57,650 nt of DNA from an uncultured Clostridia bacterium (lineage in GTDB: Bacteria > Bacillota > Clostridia > Lachnospirales > Lachnospiraceae): positions 1 through 57,650 of the forward strand of contig CAOKDX010000020.1 of assembly GCA_948467395.1 (NCBI GenBank), read 5' to 3'. A program made the position numbers and the translations under genes. Every line of letters begins with the position of its first letter. Positions within the stretch are counted from its first letter, which is position 1. Positions 36,803-44,926 of this stretch are shown here, piece after piece. The notes beneath the pieces were generated by a model, which saw only the letters and a program-made list of their open reading frames with translations, made no database searches and had not been told where the DNA came from.

Positions 36803-38011
36803 ATGGCAGAACTGGCAACGATAGAGGAAGCACTGGAGGATATCCGGCAGGGTAAGATCATCCTTGTCATCGACGATCCGGACAGGGAAAATGAAGGGGA
36901 TCTGATCTGTGCGGCTGAGTTTGCAACGACAGAGAATGTAAATATGATGGCGACCCATGCAAAGGGACTGATCTGTATGCCCATGAGCAGCAGTCTCACA
37001 GAAAAACTTGGCCTGGATCAGATGGTGGCGGTGAATACGGATAATCATTCTACGGCTTTTACTGTTTCCATCGATCATGTGGAAACTACTACTGGTATCT
37101 CGGCAGTGGAGAGATCCCTTACGGCGATGAAATGTGTCAGTGAGGATGCGAAACCAGAAGACTTCCGGCGTCCTGGGCATATGTTTCCGCTGGAGGCACG
37201 GGAAGGCGGTGTGCTGAAACGCGCCGGGCATACAGAGGCTACAGTGGATATTATGAAGCTGGCAGGCTTGAAGGAGTGTGGTCTCTGCTGTGAGATTATG
37301 CGGGAAGACGGCACGATGATGAGGACTACTGAGCTTTTGGAGTTCGCGAAGGAACATGGACTTCGTGTGATCACCATTGAACAGCTGATCCGTAAGAGAC
37401 TGGAGAGGGAAAGCCTTGTGCGGCGTGAGGCAGAGGCGAAGCTTCCCACCAGGTTTGGAGATTTTACCATTCACGGATATGAAAATATCCTAAACGGGGA
37501 ACACCATGTGGCGCTTACTATGGGGGATATTGCGGATGGACAGCCGGTTCTGTGCCGGGTTCATTCGGAGTGCCTGACTGGAGATGTGTTTGGCTCCAAA
37601 CGATGCGACTGCGGGGAACAGCTGGAAAATGCCATGAGAATGATTGCAAGGGAGGGGCGGGGCGTGCTTCTCTACATGCGGCAGGAAGGACGTGGCATCG
37701 GCCTGATCAATAAGCTGAAGGCATATGAACTCCAGGAGCAGGGCTACGATACGGTAGAAGCAAATGTAAAGCTGGGATTTGCACCGGATCTGAGAGAATA
37801 TGGCATCGGTGCCCAGATCCTGTATGATCTGGGAGCGAGAAGGCTGCGCCTGCTCACCAACAATCCGACGAAGATCGCTGGTCTGGCCGGTTATGGGATC
37901 AGTATAGAGGAGCGTGTGCCCATCGAGATGGAGCCGCAGCCGGAGGACTATAAATATCTGGTGACGAAACAGGAAAAAATGCAGCATATGACACACTATA
38001 ATGTGAAATAA
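36803..38011 (+). CDS. ribBA: DHBP synthase / GTP cyclohydrolase II fusion
   Basis: This bifunctional protein opens both branches of riboflavin synthesis: from ribulose-5-phosphate to 3,4-dihydroxybutanone phosphate, and from GTP to the pyrimidine precursor. In the 402 residues, 1-200 are DHBP synthase ([14 protein letters not shown] near 24, [25 protein letters not shown] near 125) and 205-402 are GTP cyclohydrolase II ([20 protein letters not shown] with zinc Cys residues, then [12 protein letters not shown]). AGGAGG at 9 nt precedes the ATG. Its stop overlaps an unused ATG ahead of ribH. Confidence 0.97.
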   Translation: MAELATIEEALEDIRQGKIILVIDDPDRENEGDLICAAEFATTENVNMMATHAKGLICMPMSSSLTEKLGLDQMVAVNTDNHSTAFTVSIDHVETTTGISAVERSLTAMKCVSEDAKPEDFRRPGHMFPLEAREGGVLKRAGHTEATVDIMKLAGLKECGLCCEIMREDGTMMRTTELLEFAKEHGLRVITIEQLIRKRLERESLVRREAEAKLPTRFGDFTIHGYENILNGEHHVALTMGDIADGQPVLCRVHSECLTGDVFGSKRCDCGEQLENAMRMIAREGRGVLLYMRQEGRGIGLINKLKAYELQEQGYDTVEANVKLGFAPDLREYGIGAQILYDLGARRLRLLTNNPTKIAGLAGYGISIEERVPIEMEPQPEDYKYLVTKQEKMQHMTHYNVK

Positions 38012-38025
38012 TGGAGGAAATGAGT

Positions 38026-38487
38026 ATGAGAACTTTGGAAGGAAATGTAATTGGAAATGGTATTAAAGTGGGGATTGTGGCGGCAAGGTTCAATGAATTT
38101 ATCGTGAGCAGGCTGATCGGCGGCGCCGAAGATGCGCTGGTACGTCATGGTGTGGATACCGATGATGTGGATCTGGCATGGGTGCCGGGGGCTTTTGAGA
38201 TTCCGGTGGTGGCACAGAAGATGGCGTCTTCGGGTAAATATGATGCGGTGATCTGCCTGGGAGCCGTGATCAAAGGTTCCACCTCCCATTATGATTATGT
38301 GTGCGCCGAGGTAAGCAAGGGCATTGCGGCAGTGGGGCTGAATACGGGGCTGCCCGTGATGTTTGGAGTACTCACCACCGATAATATTGAGCAGGCCATC
38401 GAACGCGCCGGTACGAAAGCAGGGAACAAAGGATATGATGCCGCATGTTCCGCCATTGAAATGGTAAACCTGATGAAAAATATTTGA
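38026..38487 (+). CDS. ribH: 6,7-dimethyl-8-ribityllumazine synthase
   Basis: RibH joins the products of RibD and RibB into the lumazine precursor and forms icosahedral or pentameric shells. The 153-residue protein has the family blocks [35 protein letters not shown], and [25 protein letters not shown] 38026 is preferred because GGAGG lies 8 nt upstream; ATGs at 38011 and 38020 lie before or too near it. Last gene of the rib operon; no clear terminator follows. Confidence 0.97.
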   Translation: MRTLEGNVIGNGIKVGIVAARFNEFIVSRLIGGAEDALVRHGVDTDDVDLAWVPGAFEIPVVAQKMASSGKYDAVICLGAVIKGSTSHYDYVCAEVSKGIAAVGLNTGLPVMFGVLTTDNIEQAIERAGTKAGNKGYDAACSAIEMVNLMKNI

Positions 38488-38585
38488 TCAATTACTTTTC
38501 TGGGATGTATATACGCTTTGCGGGTATGGAGCAATACAACGGTTCCTCTATATAATAGTGAAAAAAGAAGGGGAAGTATTTTTTC

Positions 38586-38951
38586 ATGAACCGATTAAAG
38601 CAGTTGCGCATTGAGAGAAATATAACGCAGGAAGAACTGGCGTTTCAATTGCATACATCCCAGCAGCGTATCAGTAAGCTGGAGCGCCATCTCATTCCGC
38701 TGAGTGAGCCGATGATTGAGCGTTGTGTCAAGATTTTTGGCGTCACGGCAGATTATCTTCTGGGAATCAGTGATGTGCAGGTGGAGATAGAACTTGGTAT
38801 TTCCTGCCCCAAAGAGGTTCCAGATGTTCAGCTGCAGGAGTTTTTGTATTACTTTGGGACTCTGGATGAGAAAAAACGGGAACTGCTTCTCGGAATAGTA
38901 AAGGTGATCGCAGATGAGACGGATCGTTTCAGACAGCGGTCCGGATTGTGA
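38586..38951 (+). CDS. XRE-family transcriptional regulator
   Basis: The 121-residue protein has a Cro/C1-type helix-turn-helix at residues 3-58 (LKQLRIERNITQEELAFQLHTSQQRISKLE), followed by GVTADYLLGIS, a common link to a short C-terminal helical domain that probably dimerises. The target is unknown. A TATAAT-like box lies about 30 bp upstream but no good -35 is seen. It stands alone between ribH and a hairpin. Confidence 0.9.
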   Translation: MNRLKQLRIERNITQEELAFQLHTSQQRISKLERHLIPLSEPMIERCVKIFGVTADYLLGISDVQVEIELGISCPKEVPDVQLQEFLYYFGTLDEKKRELLLGIVKVIADETDRFRQRSGL

Positions 38952-38977
38952 AAAGAGTGAATGGTGATAAATGAACA

Positions 38978-39011
38978 GGGCTGTATCCACAGGATGTTGT
39001 GGATACAGCCC
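38978..39011. terminator. Bidirectional hairpin terminator between the XRE and DHH genes
   Basis: A perfect 14-bp stem GGGCTGTATCCACA / TGTGGATACAGCCC has a 6-nt loop. The following T-runs are weak on both strands, so termination strength is uncertain. Confidence 0.65.
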
Positions 39012-39033
39012 CTTATATTAGGGAACGGATCAC

Positions 39034-39951
39034 TTACTCGGAATAATTTACCAGTTCATCGAGCATTTTGGGGAGATCGGTATCCATATTGTCATCGCTG
39101 AACTGACAGGTGCCCACCGCCTTATGTCCGCCGCCGCCATATTTCAACATGAGACGGCCCACATTTACATTTGAGGTTTTATTTAGTATGCTGTAACCGA
39201 CAGCGGCAGAGCAGCCTTTGCCGCCCTTTCCGTTTACGATCCAGCAGGATATGTTCTGCTCCGGGTATAGACTGTAGATCATAAAGCGGTTGCCGGAATA
39301 GATCGGATCAACCCCTCTTAGATCGGTGATGATAACATCCTTTTCAATCCGGGTATGTGACTTTACCATTTCCTGGAATTTTTCCGCCTGTTCGTGGTAG
39401 ATCTCGATCCGTTCCACCACATCGGGAAGAGAAAGAATCTCATCCGTAGTCATTGTACGGCAGGCGTCAATAAGTTCTTCCATCAGCTGATAATTGGAAA
39501 TGCGGAAATTGCGCCAGCGACCCAGTCCGGTACGGGGATCCATAATATAACCAACCAGAATCCATCCAGTGGGATGAAGGATCTCGTCAATGGTGAGATT
39601 GGCCGAGTCTACCTTATCCACCGCCTCCATCATATCGTCAAACTGCGGAAATTTATCCCTGCCGCCATAATATTCATAGATAATACGGGCGCAGGATGGG
39701 GTAATACGGCTCTCGCCTTTATATTTTCCCTCCAGCTGCTGCCGTTCATGTTCACTGGAATGATGGTCGAACCAGAGTCCGCATCCCGGTACAAATGGTA
39801 CATTGGCAAGACAGTCATCCTCTGTGATCTCAACCAGACCATCCTGCAGATCTTTTGGATGGGCAAATTTCCAGTGGTCGATGATGCCTGCTTCTTTCAA
39901 CAGGGCAGCGCATGCCAGTCCATCAAAATCAGACCGTGTAACTAATCTCAT
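39034..39951 (-). CDS. DHH-family phosphoesterase
   Basis: The 305-residue protein belongs to the DHH superfamily, which contains exopolyphosphatases, nanoRNases and cyclic-dinucleotide phosphodiesterases. It has TRSDFDGLACAALL (motif I, residues 5-18), DHHSSE near residue 61 (the DHH motif, metal binding), and the DHHA1-type GGGGHKAVGTCQF near residue 275. A fused regulatory domain is absent. The ATG has GGAGG 12 nt upstream and a consensus promoter. Polyphosphate, short RNA or pAp are all possible substrates; ppk1 and a ppx homologue elsewhere in the window do not decide this. Confidence 0.85.
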   Translation of the reverse strand: MRLVTRSDFDGLACAALLKEAGIIDHWKFAHPKDLQDGLVEITEDDCLANVPFVPGCGLWFDHHSSEHERQQLEGKYKGESRITPSCARIIYEYYGGRDKFPQFDDMMEAVDKVDSANLTIDEILHPTGWILVGYIMDPRTGLGRWRNFRISNYQLMEELIDACRTMTTDEILSLPDVVERIEIYHEQAEKFQEMVKSHTRIEKDVIITDLRGVDPIYSGNRFMIYSLYPEQNISCWIVNGKGGKGCSAAVGYSILNKTSNVNVGRLMLKYGGGGHKAVGTCQFSDDNMDTDLPKMLDELVNYSE

Positions 39952-40000
39952 TTCTTATCTAACCTCCATTCTTACGATTCTCTAAAAGCATTATTAAATT

Positions 40001-40029
40001 ATTATACTATAAATTCGTTGTCAGGGCAA
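40001..40029 (-). promoter_or_regulatory. Sigma-A promoter of the DHH gene
   Basis: On the minus strand TTGCCC (40024-40029) and TATAAT (40001-40006) are 17 bp apart, giving a leader of about 45 nt. Confidence 0.75.
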
Positions 40030-40113
40030 TGGAAGATAAAAATTTTCAAAATTTTTTGTAGGGAAATGTCCGTGTCCGGTGTTCTTTATAGTGATGCAGT
40101 GCGCCGGTCCGGA

Positions 40114-40146
40114 ATAAAAAACAAAACCGTACATCTGATGTGACCG
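40114..40146 (-). terminator. Probable terminator of the sigma/anti-sigma operon
   Basis: On the minus strand an imperfect stem CCGGTCACAT / ATGTACGG with a CAG loop is followed by TTTTGTTTTTTATT. The stem has a bulge, so confidence is moderate. Confidence 0.6.
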
Positions 40147-40183
40147 GACCGCCTATTGCATAGAAAGGGCGCCGGCATTAGGG

Positions 40184-41005
40184 TTAGTTGTTGTGCAGGC
40201 GCTCTGATTTAATATGCCATGTGCCAAGGATGCTGTTTGATTTTGTGTCGAACAGGATAAACCCCCTGTGCCCGCCATATTGATAGGATAGGATGAGATT
40301 GTTCTCATCGGCCCAGTCCAGGAACTGATAGTGCATATTGACATCCGCCATATTGGGAGCCTTGGCTTTGCCGTTGCGCAGAAAATCAAAATCCGGACTC
40401 TGTGCCACCGCAGCATCCAGTGAAATGTCCAGAGCGGTGTGGGAGGCTCCTGTCCGGTTCACAAGGAGGAGCTTTGTCCTGCCCATGGTATCTGTGACGG
40501 AAAACAGGCAGAGGCGGCTGTCGGGCGACCACTCCAGACTGCCAAAGGAACAGTCTTCAGAGAAAATTTTCAGATTACCGTCTTTGCCGGACCGGGATCT
40601 GAATTCGGCAAGGATGCCTTTTTGCCCTGCGCTGCGGTTATAAATGTCACAGTCATATACAGTGCAGACCGCACTTTGGTCCGGGGCCGCTTTGCGGGAT
40701 ATTATATTAAAATGCCCCCGATACCACAGAGAGGCATATGTGAACAGGATGCCCAGCACTAAAGTGGCTGCGGCAGTCGAAAGGAGCCGGAGCCTGCGTT
40801 TCTTTTTTTGCCTTTGCAGGTCCCGTTTCAGAGTCTGGTTTTCCATAATATCCACTCTGTCAACGGGATGCTTCATATATTCCAGCTGACGTCTGCAGGC
40901 TTCGCAGTGTTCTATATGGCGCCGGATCATTTCGGTTGATGCCCTGCCAGTCAGCTCATCGGCATATAGGGGGAGCAGATCCTGTACGATTTCACATTGT
41001 TCCAT
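40184..41005 (-). CDS. Anti-sigma factor with zinc-finger (zf-HC2) and membrane helix
   Basis: The 273-residue protein has an N-terminal zf-HC2/ZAS domain (CEIVQDLLPLYADELTGRAS, then HIEHCEAC, the HxxxCxxC zinc site near residue 35), one membrane helix near residues 78-100 (LLSTAAATLVLGILFTYASL), and an external domain of about 170 residues containing a beta-propeller-like WSPDSRLCLFSVTD stretch. Such proteins hold an ECF sigma factor inactive and release it on an external signal. ATG 41005 has GGGAGG at 7 nt. It starts 2 bp after the ECF sigma gene stop, so the pair is co-transcribed and probably interacts. Confidence 0.87.
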   Translation of the reverse strand: MEQCEIVQDLLPLYADELTGRASTEMIRRHIEHCEACRRQLEYMKHPVDRVDIMENQTLKRDLQRQKKKRRLRLLSTAAATLVLGILFTYASLWYRGHFNIISRKAAPDQSAVCTVYDCDIYNRSAGQKGILAEFRSRSGKDGNLKIFSEDCSFGSLEWSPDSRLCLFSVTDTMGRTKLLLVNRTGASHTALDISLDAAVAQSPDFDFLRNGKAKAPNMADVNMHYQFLDWADENNLILSYQYGGHRGFILFDTKSNSILGTWHIKSERLHNN

Positions 41006-41007
41006 AA

Positions 41008-41487
41008 CTAGTCCTCCCATTCTTTCATCTGTTTCATCAGTTTTTGTTTCGTGCGGAAAAATGTAACCCTCGCCCAGGCCTCGCTCCGGCCCAGTGCCTC
41101 TCCGATGTCACGGAATGCAAGGCCGCTGATCCTCATAAAAAAGACCTGGCGGGATTCCCCGGGCAGCCTGCCGGCAAGTTTCAAAACAGTGCGGAGCTGT
41201 TCGCTGACGATTACCTGATCTTCAAGAGAAGCTGCACTGGTCAGGTCGGCTTCCTCCAGGCAGACCTGGCGGCGGGCCCTTTTTCGTTCGTCGAAATAGA
41301 GATGCCTGGCGATGGTACAGAGCCAGGTGGAGGGCTTGCAGCTGCCATCATAGTGGTTTATCTTCTGAATCGCTTTAAAAAAGGTCTCCGAGGCAAGCTC
41401 TTCGGCCAGTGACGGATTGCCGCAGAGGGAAAGGAGATAGCCGTATACGATGGAATAATTATCCCGATAGAACTGGTCTATAGTCAT
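41008..41487 (-). CDS. ECF-type RNA polymerase sigma factor
   Basis: The 159-residue protein has only regions 2 and 4, as in ECF sigma factors. Region 2 is about residues 5-70 (YSIVYGYLLSLCGNPSLAEELASETFFKAI ... WLCTIARHLYFDERKR), and region 4 is about 100-155 (LPGESRQVFFMRISGLAFRDIGEALGRSEAWARVTFFRTKQKL). The start is uncertain: ATG 41487 has GGGAG at 7 nt; ATG 41493 is too close to it, and ATG 41538 lacks a ribosome binding site. TGTAAC lies upstream of the frame on this strand, similar to ECF -35 boxes, so self-regulation is possible. It is divergent from the chemotaxis receptor gene. Confidence 0.9.
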   Translation of the reverse strand: MTIDQFYRDNYSIVYGYLLSLCGNPSLAEELASETFFKAIQKINHYDGSCKPSTWLCTIARHLYFDERKRARRQVCLEEADLTSAASLEDQVIVSEQLRTVLKLAGRLPGESRQVFFMRISGLAFRDIGEALGRSEAWARVTFFRTKQKLMKQMKEWED

Positions 41488-41553
41488 TGGCATTCTCCCT
41501 TCTCTGGCAATCTGATTATTAAACCCTTTCAAAGCCATTTTGTTACAAAAATA

Positions 41554-41582
41554 TTGTAAATTATTTTCTTATTTGATACAAT
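41554..41582 (+). promoter_or_regulatory. Sigma-A promoter of the chemotaxis receptor gene
   Basis: TTGTAA (41554-41559) and TACAAT (41577-41582) are 17 bp apart, ending 40 bp before the start codon. Confidence 0.75.
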
Positions 41583-41621
41583 AGACATATCTCTGAAAAA
41601 ATATTTTGATTGGAGGGCGTT

Positions 41622-43088
41622 ATGGAAAAAAAGATTGAGAGAAGCAAAAATTTTTTAGCTCTGTCATCTTGGTCAGTCACAATATTTATCTTATGCATCG
41701 CTTACATAATAGAGGTGGTAAAGGGAAATCGTACGCTGCCCTATGTATGTATCGTTCTTGCCATCGGCATCGCGCCAGTGATCGCCGGTATCATAATGTA
41801 CCGTCTGAAGCCGGACGCCCGGGCACTGCGTTTTGTGATGGCAATTTCTTATCAGATTTTCTATCTGGTAAACATGCTCCAGAGCCCGTATGCTGTCACC
41901 GTGATCTACATTATCCCAATCTTTGCTGTGATAGCAGCATATGGACGGGCGCTTTTCTGCGGCATCGTCTGCAGCACCTCGGTGCTGATTGTCATAATCC
42001 GCATTGCCTGGTGCGCCATGCAGGGCAACACCAGTCCGGTGGACATTACCCAGTATGAGGTACAGTTTTTCGGGGTTCTGCTCAGCGGCATTTTTCTGAC
42101 ACTGGCGGTACGCCAGATTCAGAGGGTAAATACAATGCGTCAGGAAATGCTGGCGGAGAGCATGGAGGAGTCGAAAAAGGTAGCGGACCGGATTCTTTCC
42201 GCAGGGGAAAATGTAAAGGGAAATATACTTGAAATCGAGCAGAGTATGAATTCACAGGTGGAGAGCGCGGCCCAGATGTCGGAGGCCATGGGGGAGATGT
42301 CCTCGGCTGTGAATCAGGTTGCGGTAAAGCTGGAGAATCAGAGTGACGTGACCCGCCAGATCCAGAAATCCGTGGGGATGATCAGCGATGCTGCGGATCA
42401 TATGGCAAGGACATCTGCCAGGGCGATGGAACTGGTGGATACAGGCAGCCAGATGGTGTCGAATACGAAACATAAATCGGATATGATCCAGAGCACGTCC
42501 AAGGATATTGCGGACAATCTTTCCCTCCTCAGGAAGGAAGCAGATGATATGCAGGAGATTATTACTGTGATCCAGAATATTACGGAAAATACCAATCTGC
42601 TCTCCCTGAATGCATCCATCGAGGCTGCCAGGGCGGGCGAGGCCGGCAAGGGATTTGCCGTAGTGGCAGGGGAGATTCATAAGCTGGCGGAGGATACGCA
42701 AAATTCGGCGGTGGAGATAACCACTCTGCTGCAGAATTTCCATCAGATATCTGACAAGGTCCGCCACAGCGTAAATGGTATGCTGGAAGACATTGATGAG
42801 CAGAATGTAAATATAGAAAAAACCTATTCCGAGTTCGATGTTATGCAGAGGGAATTGAATGAGCTGGACAGGGAGGCCTCTGGTATCCGCGATGAGATGA
42901 GGGAGCTGAGGAAATCCAATCAGGTTATCGTGGACGCCATTACGGAGATGTCAGCCGTATCGGAAGAGATGGCGGCCAGTGCCAGAAGTGTGGAAGAGAT
43001 CAGTGTTGTCAACCGGGATGCCGGAGAGAAGACAGGGCAGCAGGTGGAAGCCATTGCCGGAGAGATCCAGAACCTTATGTCTGTTTAA
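41622..43088 (+). CDS. Methyl-accepting chemotaxis protein with polytopic N-terminus
   Basis: The 488-residue receptor has about six membrane helices in the first 170 residues (for example [16 protein letters not shown] and [16 protein letters not shown]) with no large external sensor domain, and no evident HAMP. A cytoplasmic coiled-coil signalling domain follows from about 190, with the hairpin tip [33 protein letters not shown] near residue 335 that contacts CheA and CheW. It may sense a signal within the membrane, such as lipid state or redox. ATG 41622 has GGAGG upstream. No other chemotaxis genes are in the window. Confidence 0.93.
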   Translation: MEKKIERSKNFLALSSWSVTIFILCIAYIIEVVKGNRTLPYVCIVLAIGIAPVIAGIIMYRLKPDARALRFVMAISYQIFYLVNMLQSPYAVTVIYIIPIFAVIAAYGRALFCGIVCSTSVLIVIIRIAWCAMQGNTSPVDITQYEVQFFGVLLSGIFLTLAVRQIQRVNTMRQEMLAESMEESKKVADRILSAGENVKGNILEIEQSMNSQVESAAQMSEAMGEMSSAVNQVAVKLENQSDVTRQIQKSVGMISDAADHMARTSARAMELVDTGSQMVSNTKHKSDMIQSTSKDIADNLSLLRKEADDMQEIITVIQNITENTNLLSLNASIEAARAGEAGKGFAVVAGEIHKLAEDTQNSAVEITTLLQNFHQISDKVRHSVNGMLEDIDEQNVNIEKTYSEFDVMQRELNELDREASGIRDEMRELRKSNQVIVDAITEMSAVSEEMAASARSVEEISVVNRDAGEKTGQQVEAIAGEIQNLMSV

Positions 43089-43142
43089 AAACAGAGCGGC
43101 GCTGTGGCAGCAGTCCTATCGATCATTTACAGAAAGAATCAA

Positions 43143-43182
43143 CTCCCCCGCAGGGCCGGTCCGGTTATGCGGGGGAGCTTTG
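43143..43182 (+). terminator. Terminator after the chemotaxis receptor gene
   Basis: CTCCCCCGCA (43143-43152) pairs with TGCGGGGGAG (43168-43177), 10 bp, around a 15-nt loop, followed by the weak T-run CTTTGTATT. It may also serve the convergent erm gene. Confidence 0.7.
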
Positions 43183-43192
43183 TATTGGAATG

Positions 43193-43978
43193 CTATTTCA
43201 TTTTTCGATAACAATGAAATAAGCAGAGCCATTGGATGTAGAGCGTCTCACCGCCCGGCTTCAGGGGAGGAAGATTGGCCAGCCTGAGTGCTGTTCCCAC
43301 CTGCTTTTTCGTTAGGAGGCTTCTTCTGCCATATAATCCGTATTTCATGGAATGGGTAATGAACTGACGGAATTCTGATAAGTCTTTTCTGTCAAGATCT
43401 GGTTTTTGTTTTCTCGAAAGATGCAGCAGAACCGAATTGACAGACGGCATGGGATGAAAATCATTTCTTTGGAAGTGGTATAGGATCTTCATATCCCAGC
43501 CGGTTTTCAGAAGCAGGGACTGCGTCGTCTCTCTGGGACGGCCGGTGAATCTTTTGGCGGCACCCTTTTCTACAATCAGCCATAGCTCAGCTGGCGGACA
43601 GGCAGCAGCCGTCAATTTGCGGATGATCTGGGTTGTGATGAAATAGGGAATGTTGGCAAATACTTTGTAGTTCGTTACTGCTGGCAGCTGGTAATCCAGA
43701 AAATCACCCTGGATAAGTTTCAGATTTTGGCAGTCGGCTAGTCTTTCTTTTGCGTGCTGATATAATTTCCGGTCGATTTCGATGGAATACAGAAATCCGC
43801 ATTTCTGGCAGAGTGCACGGGTCAGGTGCCCTTTCCCTGTACCGATTTCGACGACGGTATCCTGCCGGGTTATGCTGCTGAGGTTTACGATGCGGTGAAG
43901 AAGTTTTCCGCTGGTGATAAAGTTCTGTGATGCGGACAGCTTTTGCAGATAATCAGATTGTTTAATTTTTTTTGACAT
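43193..43978 (-). CDS. erm: Erm-family 23S rRNA (adenine-N6)-methyltransferase
   Basis: Erm enzymes methylate A2058 of 23S rRNA, which blocks macrolides, lincosamides and streptogramin B. The 261-residue protein has the Erm N-terminus SASQNFITS (15-23), the SAM site EIGTGKGHL (44-52), IEIDR, GDFLDY, and the catalytic motif NIPYFITTQIIRKL (109-122). NIPY and the phrase FHPMPSVNSVLLHL fit Erm rather than the housekeeping dimethylase KsgA (usually NLPYY and longer). ATG 43978 has GGAGG at 5 nt. A 5' leader of about 275 nt carries a leader peptide and alternative RNA structures, the typical mark of drug-inducible erm genes. No mobile element flanks it, so it looks intrinsic. KsgA is the main alternative. 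Confidence 0.82.
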   Translation of the reverse strand: MSKKIKQSDYLQKLSASQNFITSGKLLHRIVNLSSITRQDTVVEIGTGKGHLTRALCQKCGFLYSIEIDRKLYQHAKERLADCQNLKLIQGDFLDYQLPAVTNYKVFANIPYFITTQIIRKLTAAACPPAELWLIVEKGAAKRFTGRPRETTQSLLLKTGWDMKILYHFQRNDFHPMPSVNSVLLHLSRKQKPDLDRKDLSEFRQFITHSMKYGLYGRRSLLTKKQVGTALRLANLPPLKPGGETLYIQWLCLFHCYRKMK

Positions 43979-44013
43979 ATTGCCCTCCATTTATCGTTTT
44001 TTCTATAATAAAA

Positions 44014-44178
44014 GGCAATAAAAAAATGCAGGTCTGACAGAACCGGCATCCCTAATATGAGAAATACAGCGGCATGGATAAAAAGCCGCCGGGATGGGGG
44101 TCCAGGCATGTTGAAAATAATTCGCATATTGCACGACAAAAACACACCCGTTCAGCATGGTGCATCTTTTTTATTGCC
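44014..44178 (-). promoter_or_regulatory. Putative attenuator in the erm leader RNA
   Basis: Several complementary segments lie between the leader peptide and erm. GGCAATAAAAAAGATGCA (44178-44161) can pair with TGCATTTTTTTATTGCC (44030-44014), 17 bp with one bulge. Alternatively ATGC-GGT (near 44048) pairs with ACC-GCAT (near 44028) and is followed by seven T, a plausible intrinsic terminator that uses the same bases. Also ATTCGCAT within the leader codons (44197-44190) can pair with ATGCGAAT (44127-44120). The mutually exclusive pairings suggest control by ribosome stalling; the exact path is inferred. Confidence 0.65.
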
Positions 44179-44182
44179 GGTA

Positions 44183-44209
44183 TTACCGAATGCGAATAAT
44201 GATTCCCAT
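44183..44209 (-). CDS. Erm leader peptide MGIIIRIR
   Basis: This nine-codon frame starts at ATG 44209 with TAAGGAGG 10 nt upstream, one of the best ribosome binding sites in the window, and ends at TAA (44185-44183). The peptide is MGIIIRIR. Its last three residues form Arg-Ile-Arg, an instance of the +X+ (Arg/Lys-X-Arg/Lys) motif known to arrest macrolide-bound ribosomes, as in the RLR of the ErmD and ErmK leaders. The MGI start also occurs in the ErmC leader. It begins about 46 nt after the predicted transcription start. Codons 5-7 can pair with RNA further downstream. The short length is expected for this gene type. Confidence 0.72.
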   Translation of the reverse strand: MGIIIRIR

Positions 44210-44261
44210 ATGCCGAGAACCTCCTTATCTTAATTTTGGTTCTTATATAACCTGTTCCTGT

Positions 44262-44290
44262 AGTATACCACGATATCGTATGCAAATCAA
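44262..44290 (-). promoter_or_regulatory. Sigma-A promoter of the erm leader
   Basis: On the minus strand TTGATT (44285-44290) and TATACT (44262-44267) are 17 bp apart. The spacer contains the perfect palindrome ACGATATCGT (44270-44279), a possible operator. Confidence 0.8.
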
Positions 44291-44318
44291 TACAATAAGG
44301 AGAGAGGGCTGAAAAATT

Positions 44319-44837
44319 ATGAGTAAAAAGAAAGAGAGTCTGATTGCCTGGGAGCCGGCATGGGAAGATGCCGTACAGCAGTACAAAGAAGAATTCAGGA
44401 AGGCAGGCATGGACTGGGAGGGGCTGCGGCCATATTATCCGATAGGGAAGGAGACGCTGTACTGGAAGCTGCAGAAGGATTCCCTGGCTGGCTGCAGTTC
44501 CAGCACCTATCTCTATGTGCGGGAGGAGGAAAAGCGGCTGCTGGGCATGCTGAATCTGCGCCGGGGGCAGACAGGGGAGAGCCTGGCCCGGATCGGCAAT
44601 ATCGGATTCAGCATCCGCCCCAGTGAACAGGGGAAGGGATACGCCGTGCGCATGCTCAGGGAAGCGGCTCCTCTATCCATGATGCAGGGGATCATACCAT
44701 GGTATATGGTCTGCCTGGCGGATAATGAGGCGTCCAGAAGAGTCATCGCCAGACTGGGCGGCAGAAAGCAGGGGGAGACTGTGTGGGCGGCAGGAGAACC
44801 GGCGGCGGAGAAATATGTAGTTTATGATGTTTTTTGA
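44319..44837 (+). CDS. GNAT-family N-acetyltransferase
   Basis: The 172-residue protein fits the RimJ/RimL-like GNAT fold: NIGFSIRPSEQGKGYAVRMLREA near residue 95 holds the acetyl-CoA pyrophosphate loop (RPSEQGKGYA), and CLADNEASRRVIARLGGRKQG near 130 is the conserved helix of this group. The substrate is unknown; small-molecule or protein N-acetylation are both possible. GGAGAGAGG lies upstream of the ATG. It is divergent from the erm gene and shares its control region, so a resistance role is conceivable but not shown. Confidence 0.85.
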   Translation: MSKKKESLIAWEPAWEDAVQQYKEEFRKAGMDWEGLRPYYPIGKETLYWKLQKDSLAGCSSSTYLYVREEEKRLLGMLNLRRGQTGESLARIGNIGFSIRPSEQGKGYAVRMLREAAPLSMMQGIIPWYMVCLADNEASRRVIARLGGRKQGETVWAAGEPAAEKYVVYDVF

Positions 44838-44926
44838 TTGCTTTCTTATATTGACCATGGTACAATGAGTAGACTCATAGGCACGATTGAGTTATATATC
44901 ATTTGAGGGAAGATGAGGATGCAGTT

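Noticed and set aside
43885-44145. Minus-strand 86-codon frame reading from the erm leader into erm
   Set aside because: It overlaps erm in another frame, has no good ribosome binding site, and its region is explained by the attenuator structures.
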